64,000 nucleotides of DNA from Brachypodius melanocephalos (lineage: Eukaryota; Chordata; Aves; Passeriformes; Pycnonotidae). Positions 51,901-61,237 of this stretch are shown here, piece by piece. Below the pieces are notes generated by a model, which was given only the letters and a program-made list of their open reading frames with translations, searched no databases and had not been told where the DNA came from. Location of the stretch: NCBI GenBank assembly GCA_013398615.1, contig VZSR01000680.1, forward strand, positions 851,852-915,851. The letters run 5' to 3'. The position numbers and the translations under genes are program-made. Positions within the stretch are counted from its first letter, which is position 1, and each line of letters starts with the position of its first letter.

Positions 51901-54900
51901 CATGATGACCTTTATCTTTGAGTAAGAGAGCAGCAAAACAAGAAAAGAACAAATACAAAGTTCCCAGAGGAGAGCACAGCGTGTCCTGCCTCTACAACAC
52001 ATTACAGGACAAGCAAGAATTAAAAGCTATAAAGAAAGACATCACAAAGGCAGATGCCAGGGCAAGAGCAGATAAAGCTTAAGGAAGAAAATATAATCAT
52101 TCAACCTACCACATCCTCTGAAACACCAGTTTCCTTGTTCAACAGCAGTTTTGGGATTTCCAGGAAGTTTAATGCCAATGTTTGTGGTAAACATCAACCT
52201 GGGCACAGTTTAGCGCCAGTGGAGGATTTGTTATTCCAGTGATTGTTGCTATTATTTAGAAAAACAAACGTGGAAGAGATGAAACAGGTCCTGGGTCTGC
52301 ACTGTCCCTGAAACAGAAGACCACTGTTGAAGAGAGGGAAATAAATGAAAACACAGAGCCACAAAAAGCCACAAAACTGTAACAATAATCCCAAAGACAC
52401 TGGCAACAATGGGAGAAGCAGACAGGAGGGAAAGTCTCAGAAATAAATTAATCTCAAATTCAGAATCTGCCTTTTCTACCAGTTTTTGGTGGTGCTTTTT
52501 TACTGGTAGCTTTCTTTCCAGCAGAGAGGGCTCCACATTAAGCCTGACATTCAGAGTATTGTTTTAATATTGTTCTCTAAAACAGAGAGATGCACTCCAG
52601 TAACAAAAAGCTGTCATTATCTCAGTTAGGAGACAACATATCACTCCCTTTTGACAAAAGAAAAAAAGGCATGCCCTGCTGTGGTTAATTCTTCTTCAGT
52701 CACCAATAGCACAAAGCTTTGTGTGCAATGATACACATGATATACAGAAACTCTCTACAAGGCCACCCAATCCTACATCAGGTTACCCATTTTCAAGATT
52801 AGAGCTCAAGTTCCAGCACTCCTCCATGAAAGCTCTTTCCACCCCAAGCTTGGAAAACGTCATGCTGAAGTTATCACCAAAGACTCCTCTCAGGCCTGTG
52901 TAAACTCACTGAAATCTACTGTACTTGCAGCAGAACCTGACTTCATTAATCCTCTGAAATAATTAACACAAACCTTTTACTGCTGGGGGTGAGAGGGGCA
53001 TGTGCAAAACAAGGTTCCCAAGTAATCTGATTTCCAAGGGTACCAGCTTGAAATCAGTCTTTGCCACAATCTCTTCTGAACTCCTGAAAAAAATCAGCTA
53101 CATTTTTAGGTATCAAATTCTGAATTTCAGATGCTAAGTTCAGGATGCCTTTATTCTGGACCTTGAGCCAGTAAAATGCTGAATTCAGCCATCAATCATC
53201 ACACTGCAGCCCCTTGGTCTTGCGGAGGTATTTAACTGAGCTGCATGTGCAGAATATCTTAAATGTGCACGACTGGGGAATTTCAGATTTTCATACATTG
53301 TGCAGATAACTCCAGGTGAAGCCAGTGTCTAAGTTTAGCTGGAACAGGTTCCTATGGAAAACTTGAAAGCAATAGATTTACATTCAGCTGTAGGGAAAAA
53401 AAAAGGCCCATGTACTGTGATAGAGTTCATTTTTCACACCTACTCAATGTCAACACCTGTTTAGCTGTAGATTTTTGAAAAAGCAATGACTTACCCTAGC
53501 ATTGTTGTAGAGGTACTTTATTTCTACATGCATCATTTATTACAATTTTATTTCATATTATTCAACATAAGCTATTTCTAGTATATATCTATAATGCATT
53601 GTGGGTAGAAAGAGAATCTCTGATGAACACATAGCAGTGAGTTCTAGAGAGGCAGATAATTTCCTTCACTTAATAATAGTTTTCTTTCCTCTTGGCTGCA
53701 GACTTTCATAACTAGCACCATGCCAAACATTCGAAGATTGGATTATGGCCTGTCGTACTTGATTATTTTTGTCAGCATGCTGACCCAGGGTGCCCTTTTC
53801 TTGTGCTGTTCCTTCTGTTTCCATTTTTCATGTCATCCAGCTTTTCATCTTGTCAATCAGCTTTTGACTTCCTGATTAAAGTGTCTGTCACACAAGCAGC
53901 CTGGTCTCCAGTCAGTTGTTTAATTTGTTCCTCATGGCATCCAATTGAGTTATTCATCTGGCCCAGCTGTTCCCAAGTGCTTCCAGCATCACTTATTCAT
54001 GTGTTTGGGTTTAACCTCTATATCTATGTACAACAGTGTGAATTGTTCCATTCATTCTGTTGACTGTGGATTGCTTTGCCTCTGTCTAATGCCTTGACAT
54101 TGCTAGGAAGGCTGCTACTGCATTCTGTGGCTTAACCAGCTGAGAGAAAAGCACTGTTTCACCCTGGTGTTATGGTAACAAGTACAACTAAACACACTAC
54201 TCCTCAAGTGTTATAGGAGGCCCAATCTTTAACAATTAGGAACACGTAATGGAAAACTCTGCACTCAGGGATCTGAATCCACCCAAAAAATAATGTTGAT
54301 GACACTTGGCAGGAGGAGAGAAACGTTACTCTGCCAGGAATTTTTAGCATTCACTTGAAATCAGTTCGCTTCATTATCATGAGGGCTGTGTGCTCAGTGC
54401 CAAGTCTAGGCCTGGTATAACCCAGCCATAACTCCCAGTGACTTATGTGGGAGTTGCACAAGCTCACAGCAGGGCTAAATTTGGTGATCTGACTGAAGTC
54501 GTACAGGCATCCTGTTGGAACAATGGAATTTAAATCAATTCAGTGTCATCACAGTAAAATGCTTAAATCTTGTTGTGTTGCTTTAATTGCTGCTTTTCAG
54601 CGAGAATTAGGCAGGAAGGATTAGCATTAAATTCTGGCTCCAATCCATGATTTTATTTCCTTCTGGAATAATAACTGTTATGCCTCAGTTTCCCTACAGG
54701 ATATAACAATGCACACATTACATTGGGATGAAGAAATAATTGTTTATTAAATAAGTTGAAGATGAAAAATGATGAGTATCATTATTCATGATTACTAGAA
54801 GCTAATCTAACTGAGAAGAATGCTGGAATGGTTTTGAATTCTGTATGACAGGGGAGGAAGACATTGTCTGATAACAAACTTCCACATTTTTATGGGAGTC

Positions 54901-55565
54901 AAGTGAAGTCCATGCCATAGGGCACATGCTGATTGTTTTAGGGTTTGGGAAGAATGCCTCCTTCTTCTCAATTCCTCTATTGTTTAATCCTTTTGCTCTG
55001 TCTTCTACTGCATCACGAAGTATTGCCATCTGCTACTGGCAGGATGACTCAATTACCCTTCTCATAAAAGAAATCCTCTGCTTTAGTGTAAATTTATATC
55101 GCATTTACATAAGATTTATCTGATAAAAGTATAGAGCAAAAAATTTCATCTCAGGCTGGGTAGATTTTCAGCAGATTGCAGCTTTTTTTCCCATAGTGCT
55201 GACACCAGTTTCTCCACAGACACACCAGGATTCAAAGTGCTGATTCCATAGCACTGTGAGCTTTTAGCAGAGTTTTATATACCAGAAGAATTTCATTAAA
55301 CCAACATTAACTCACTCAGGTCCCTGCTGGATGCCTGTCCACATCAGAAGAGCCGCCAGCTCGACTGGCACTCACTGGCACCCATGTAGGAATTCTCAGT
55401 GGGGAAGCCAAGCCCTGAATGGATCTGGGTCCTGAAGGGCCCTTTCATCCCTACAGGTGGTCCTGGAGCTCAGGGGTGAGGTACTGTCTTGGAGCAGTCC
55501 TATACCTGTTCTGGGGCTAAACAAATTACTTCAGCTTTCACCACCTTCAGACCAAAACTTTTCAA
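45987..55565. other. Unique noncoding sequence, GC-richer at start
   Basis: 46000-46330 is noticeably more GC-rich, with a few CpGs and open frames on both strands (113 codons plus), but shows no domain and no CpG-island density. Another GC-richer patch lies at 55320-55500. The remainder is featureless AT-rich sequence. Confidence 0.6.
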
Positions 55566-55625
55566 GTCTCACTTTTTCCTTTTCTTATTCTCTCTCCTTT
55601 TTTTCTTTTTCTTTTTTTTTTTTTT
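55566..55625 (+). repeat. Polypyrimidine (C/T) tract
   Basis: About 60 bp nearly all C and T with CTTTT/CTTTTT periodicity, ending in a T run before AATAAA. Confidence 0.9.
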
Positions 55626-56966
55626 AATAAACAACCTAAAGTTTGCTTGTTAAGAAAATTTTCCAATTGTAATTTTGCATTTATTTGGAAAACAAAGATG
55701 CACAGAGGGTCAAAAAATATCTCCAGCAGCATTTGGAGCTTGAAACCATGGTGCATCTAAAAGATTCCTGCTTTCCTCTTACCTTCTCACTGACTCTGTA
55801 GAGACTTTTTGACAGACTGCAATCTGGCTTTAATAGTGCTAAATGGCTTACATTCTACTGTGGATTTCTTTCAGAAGGACTGGTCCTGAAAAACACTGCT
55901 GTGAAATGCATGTTATTTGGAAATAATTTGTATGTGCAGTGCATTTTATTTGGTATGAGTTTATATTTTCTAACTTCACAGTATTTTAGGACAGGTTAAA
56001 AAATACGACAGAACAGGGTGAATATGTGCACTCAGCCTAATAAGTTTGCAATTTCTGTCAGTATCTGAGCCTTTCCTGTGTGGAAAAGTAGAAAAAGAAA
56101 GAGGCAGTTATGAAAAATAAGCTGCATCCCTCGGTCACATGCAATGAATCCATTCACAGCAGGCTGTGCAGTTAGTACTGCTGGCCTTGCTCAGAAACTT
56201 TGCCCTAAGTCCTGAATTCAGTTGTCTTGTACATTTTCCATGTAGCTCAACTCCTTCTTGGTTAGTTAAGAAAATAATTGCAGGATGTCTCAAACCTGCC
56301 CTTCCCCCAGCATCTTGTATCATAAAATAACTCCAGGCGCAATATGTTATGCAAGTCTGTGATCATCCCTCTAATTTCTTATAAAAGATATGACCTCGTT
56401 ATCAATGAAGATATTTTTAAAGTACTGATCATCTGAGTTAAAACCTCACGGAGAGAAATGCAAAATGCATTCTTATCTCTCTTAAAGCTCAACTCCACAC
56501 TGGTTGCACTCAATCCAAATTCCATGTGATTTTCTTTGCAACCAGAGCCAACTACACTACTTGTGGAGATACACAAAATACTAGCTGAAATTTTGTGGTG
56601 CAGCAAAATTCTTGAGAGGTCATGCTATAATATTTGAGGGTGTACTGGCTTTACTGACACCTGAGAACGAAATTCGTCTGCCAGGCACATATTTTTCAGG
56701 CTAATTCTGAAAATCTGAACAGTATAAACTATAAATCAGGGTGAGTTATTCAACTATATTTCAGGATCATAACTTGAGCAGGTTATGGAGAAGAATGTAG
56801 TTGTCAGATCGTGACACCTTTTGGTTTGTGTATTATCCACCGTATTTCTGATCAGTCAGGAAGCCATTTTATTCCCAATGCTCAATATGGACAGCAGTAG
56901 GAGTATAATCAATATTCCTCCACAGACATTTTAATTTTACATTTATTCTCTTTCTTTTTTCTTTCC

Positions 56967-57004
56967 TTTTTTTTTTTTTTTTTTTTTTGTGGTTGTTGTT
57001 GTTG
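56967..57004 (+). repeat. Poly(T)22 followed by (GTT)n
   Basis: 22 uninterrupted T residues (56967-56988) followed by GTGG and GTT repeats, after a pyrimidine-rich lead-in. Confidence 0.92.
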
Positions 57005-57797
57005 TCTTCAGTCTGAAAGAAAGGTTTCTTCAGGTAAAGGTAAAGCTATATGTAGATATTTTGCTCTTTATGCACCTAACAAGAGAGTGTCTATACTCTA
57101 AGAAGACAGAAGATCTGCAGCCCCCTCGTTCCTTTTCCCTTTGATGTTTTCAAGAAGTGACTGAAATATCAATATGTTTACTGAACACAGAGGAAAAAGT
57201 ACTTTGCCCAGGGTGAAGTAACTGGTTTTAGGATGGCTTACAAGAACCTCCTCTATGGAAGAGGACGAGCTTCAGGGCACATATAAATATGCAATATATA
57301 CATGTAGTCATCCTCCCAGCCAGAAGAAATGCTTGTGTTTAACAAGCACATTTCATATGCAACCTGGTTTAGCTTCTGCTGCACTAACAACTCCTGCAAT
57401 TAAGCTATGCTGGTAGCCAATTAACTCACTTTTTTTTTTTCATATTGAAGGAGCAAACATGGACAGGTATTTAACCCCTTTTGTGCCCTTGGGCCATCAG
57501 CATGCCTAACATGAGGGAGACTGTAATTGTAAATCCTCACAGATACAGTTTTTCTTCTGTCATATTAGGAGGTGACAAAATGAAGCAGCATGATTGAATA
57601 TTGAAAAGGCTGGAAAACTTTATGGGTATCGCTACTACTAATAGCCACCTTATGTTTAAGTGAAATCTTTGCATGGGAGGATCTAAAAACTTCCCAATAT
57701 GCATATAAGGATAATTTCACTTATCACTGAACTTCTCTGAGGCAGCCCTAGTGTGTGAAAGGAAGACTCCATCAGACACACAGCCAGCGCAGCAGAC

Positions 57798-57818
57798 ATA
57801 CATATATATATATATAAT
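57798..57818. repeat. (TA)n short microsatellite
   Basis: An alternating CATA/TATA run that breaks down into AT-rich sequence. Confidence 0.85.
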
Positions 57819-58147
57819 ATTTATATTATTAATTTACTTCCATCTTCAGTATATTGAGTTTCAACACATCATCCCATACCTACCTATACTAAGTGCTGGA
57901 CTAGGTGATATTTTCATGCATTCTCATTTCCATTTGAAATCCTACTGGAAAATTATGAAATATCCTTTTTTTTTATGTGTGTGAATAGAGCCTTTAATGC
58001 TTGAGGTTAAATGAATGGTGTAGTTTTTGGCTAGGTGTCAAAGACTTAACAGAACTTGTACTATAGTCTTCTCACAGGAAAAAACAAATAGTTTTACACT
58101 GAGGTATTTGGAAACAGGTGTGCCGAACAATTACAGAATGTTACAGC

Positions 58148-58169
58148 TCTTGGAGGCAGCCCTCCAAGA
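58148..58169. repeat. GC-containing hairpin, 9-bp arms
   Basis: TCTTGGAGG-CAGC-CCTCCAAGA is a perfect stem with a 4-nt loop. It resembles a terminator hairpin, but no T-run follows and the context is vertebrate. Confidence 0.8.
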
Positions 58170-59973
58170 AATTAGGTCTGAAAATGTATGGCAACACTAT
58201 CACATTGATAAAATTTCTGCTGCCAAATCCCACTGGACAGGAGAAAACCTGAGCAGAGCACAAGGAGAAGATGTGATCACCATTATGTCAGGGCATGAAG
58301 CAACCAGAGTTGCTGCCAACAGGTCTGGAAGGAAAACAATAGAAAAGTTTCATTTGGGGTGTGGTTTGGGACAAGAGATCAGCACTGACCGCTCCCACTC
58401 CCAGAGCCACCACCCTGGAGCAGCAAAACGCCCTCCTGGGCACTCAGCACATTCAGCAAAGTGCTTGATGCAGCCACCACTGCTTGTCTAGAATGTAGCT
58501 ACACACCTCCACAAACTGAGCAGCAGCTCTTTTTGCTGATTCCCCTTTTTCCTAAAGCACCCCATCTACATTCCCGTTTTACCGTGTCTCCATCTCCTTT
58601 CCTTTCGCTGCTGAAAATCCACTCTGCCATGTTTCTCTTTCTTGGTTATGATCTAAGACAGAAAACTCTTCCACAGAAGTTGCAAAGCCAAGATTTCAGT
58701 TCCACCTCCTCCTTCCTCAAAAATATCCACAAAAAACAGCAAGCTTTTCAAAGTTGTTATAGGTGGACAAAAAAGGAATCCAGCCTTCAAACCACCCCCT
58801 GAAATACGCTCCTGCTTTTACAAAAATTACTTGTGTCCCCAGGAACATCTGCATAACAAATCTTTACCGGGATCTCTTAACTTCCTTTGCACTTTCGCAT
58901 TATGAGAAATATATTGTCAGAAACTAATTGGTCTTGTTCATCAATTCTGACTTATCTGCTGCCTCTAGACAAGATGATCCCACCTCTTCACCCCACAGAT
59001 CCACCACTTTACATGTGCAGTGCTTCCATGTGGCGTAGAGGGGAATTCCTCCATGACTCTCTCCACATTCAGGTTATGGCCCTATCATTATTTTAGTATC
59101 TGTAGCTACACATTTTATTACTGGTCACAAAATTATTCCTCTCCATTTTCAAATTCAGCCACTCTGTTTGACTCCGTGCCCTCCCACGGCAGCGGATCCC
59201 AGAGACAATTCTCTGCCTTTGCCAAGGCTGCGATGGAATGTTTAATGTTGAAGGATGAAAACACATTATCTGATCTTTGATGTTTAAAGAGAGGGGAGAG
59301 ACCTCAAGACCTTTCTGCCTATTATACAGTGTAACACATTTGTATGCTCTCAGCAGAGCTGGCATGTCATATTCAAGGTCAGCTCTGCTCCACAATCTGG
59401 TCAAGTAACCTCCCCTCCCAGGTTTTTGTATTTTAGTTGCAAATCCAAGTTGCTAAAATGGGAAGCTGGGCTGAAGCAAATGAGCAAATAGAAACAAACA
59501 CTAATACTTTGTCCTGCTGCTGTATCTCTGAAAAGATAAATTTAATAGCATCCCACATGCATGGACCAGAAAGAGTGGGGGGAAAGGTGGGCCAATGCCC
59601 TCCCTCAGCACAGAATGCCGTCTCCCAGAAATGTACACACACTCACATAGGATGGGGTAAGAAGTAATATTACTTTCTAATGTAAGAGTACATCATCTGG
59701 CACTTGAAACACCTAAGAGACAGAAAAATAAACATTTCAGGAGTATCCATGATCCTCTTTGGGCTTGTCAAGGGAAAGGATGTTCCCACCCAAGACTGGT
59801 GAGATTTCCTGATCTTATTATGGCTTCTAATGGAGTAGAGTCTTCCTAATCATTACTTTATATTGTGAATTCTGATCAGATGGTGTTGATAGAAAAGTAT
59901 CTTTTTCTTGAGAAGACTATCCTTTATTTTGAAAAGAAATCAAAACCTATGACCACTATCATTCTGTTTTGTG

Positions 59974-59989
59974 CTAACCAAATGGTTAG
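59974..59989. repeat. Perfect inverted repeat at left edge of telomere array
   Basis: CTAACCA-AA-TGGTTAG forms 7-bp perfect arms around a 2-bp centre. The left arm carries CTAACC, the C-strand telomere permutation, and the right arm merges with the first G-strand unit. It therefore resembles a one-unit head-to-head telomere junction. Confidence 0.85.
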
Positions 59990-60061
59990 TGTTAGGGTTA
60001 GGGTTAGGGTTGGGGTTAACATTAGGGTTAGGGTTAGGGTTGGGGGGGGTTAGGGTTAGGG
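59986..60061 (+). repeat. Interstitial telomeric repeat (TTAGGG)n
   Basis: Twelve consecutive telomere-type units can be parsed. Eight are perfect TTAGGG (starting 59992, 59998, 60004, 60022, 60028, 60034, 60050 and 60056). The variants are TTAGTG (59986), TTGGGG (60010), TTAACA (60016) and an expanded TTG8 (60040-60049). TTAGGG is the vertebrate telomere repeat; an array of about 76 bp inside unique DNA is a short interstitial telomeric sequence. Such islands are usually attributed to telomerase-added or telomere-derived DNA at a repaired break, or to ancestral fusion. The G-rich strand is plus. The tract is G-quadruplex-prone. Confidence 0.95.
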
Positions 60062-60070
60062 TAAGACATT

Positions 60071-60088
60071 ATTTCTTTAAAAAGAAAT
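60071..60088. repeat. Perfect inverted repeat just right of telomere array
   Basis: ATTTCTTT-AA-AAAGAAAT has 8-bp perfect arms around AA, about 10 bp beyond the last telomere unit. It is AT-rich and could extrude as a small hairpin. Chance occurrence is possible. Confidence 0.8.
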
Positions 60089-60223
60089 TTTAGCTCTCAA
60101 CCAAATGATAGCCACCTACTGTGTCTGGCAGTTCCTCTTTTTGGATCTGCCATTCCAGCCAACTTCACATTCAGCTGGAAAGCTGCACACCAGGTTTAGA
60201 TTGGCCACTGATTTTGTTGGTAG

Positions 60224-60320
60224 TGATCACAGAATATTCTGAGCTGGAAGGGACTCACAAGGATCATCAAAGCCTAACTCCTGGCCTGGAACAGGACAGC
60301 CTCAAGAATCATACCAAGTG
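60224..60320 (-). mobile_element. CR1 LINE, short 3' fragment
   Basis: The plus strand reads GATCACAGAATATTCTGAG, then CTGGAAGGGACTCACAAGG, ATCATCAAAGCCTAACTCCT and so on to CAAGAATCATACCAAGTG. This is the reverse complement of a common avian CR1 3' UTR. Only about 95 bp remain and no ORF2 sequence is present. Orientation is minus, with the 3' end at the low-coordinate side. It sits about 160 bp from the telomere-type array, and its degeneration suggests an old insertion. Confidence 0.85.
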
Positions 60321-60458
60321 ATCAATTACGTGATGAATTCTTAATTTCTTTTGTATTATTGGAGGGATGGACAGCAAAAATAGAAACTCAATAACAACCC
60401 TAATGATCAAACATAACTACCCCATTATATTACTGCATTCCATATGTATTATACGTAT

Positions 60459-60486
60459 GCACACACAAATATACACACACACACAA
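60459..60486. repeat. (CA)n imperfect microsatellite
   Basis: Two short CA runs separated by AATATA, about 400 bp from the telomere array. Confidence 0.8.
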
Positions 60487-61039
60487 GTTCTGTTGCCTCA
60501 GTTCCTCAGCAATCCTTGTTGTATGTAAATGTAAGTCATCATAATCCCCATACAAAATTAATTACAGTCAGAAATTCCCACATTTATATTTTCAGAGGGT
60601 TACCAGATAGGATTTTAATTTGGCTCTACTGTCTTTTCAAAATAATAGCGCTTTTCCTAACATTTATGAGGCCTCTAAGATTAATTGCATTCATCTTTAT
60701 CAAGTCTTGAAACTGGCTGATATATTTAAATGAGCTAAAATTAAAAGATTTGAGGCAACTGAAGTCTCTTCAATAAACTGAAGAAAATTTTCCAAAAGAC
60801 TATGGAAGCAGTGTTGACCAAATCTGTAAAGAAGAAAAACTTTAAACTAATGAGTTGCCAAGTGGATCCTTTTCTTAATTATTCTTCCTTCCAAAGAATT
60901 AGAGAGTGAAAGGCTTAAAGAAGATGAAGTGAAAGTTGAATGTTACCCACAGTCTATAAATAAGACTTAAATTAGTCTTTCATTTGGCCTGTGACAATTC
61001 TATTATATATCCTGCCATATTCTAATGTCTTTGTCTCAC

Positions 61040-61078
61040 CTTTCTGTGGCTCTCCACTCCCAAGAGATGTGATTTGGA
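61040..61078 (-). other. Candidate short exon, minus strand (39 bp)
   Basis: On the minus strand TCTAGATCTCCTCCCGTAG precedes 39 bp ending AAG|GTGAGA. The phase 0 frame is open for 13 codons. Too short to judge. Confidence 0.08.
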
Positions 61079-61171
61079 CTACGGGAGGAGATCTAGAATG
61101 TGTTTGAGCCTATTAAAAAAGATGAAGTACATTGGTACTCTTCTTCACTTGATTTTTGGGGCAGGAGGTTT

Positions 61172-61237
61172 CTTGGGGTTTTGGTTTGGTTTGGTTGGTT
61201 GGTTGGTTGGTTTGGGGTTTGGGTTTTTTTTATTATT
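61172..61237 (+). repeat. (GGTT)n/(GGTTT)n tract ending in (TTA)n
   Basis: GGGGTTTT, GGTTTGG, then several perfect GGTT tetramers (about 61190-61211), then GGGGTTTGGGTTTT and ATT repeats. It is about 1.1 kb from the telomere array but does not contain the TTAGGG unit. Confidence 0.92.

Larger units (their letters stand above)
57005..59973. other. Unique noncoding sequence
   Basis: A 154-codon plus-strand open frame (58027-58491) encodes no recognised domain and contains the GC hairpin at 58148. Nothing else recognised. Confidence 0.6.

Noticed and set aside
58027..58491. 154-codon open frame, plus strand
   Set aside because: No domain recognised; kept only as context for the hairpin at 58148.
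59865..60053. Open frame ending in a VRVRVR repeat
   Set aside because: The Val-Arg repeat is just translation of the TTAGGG array.
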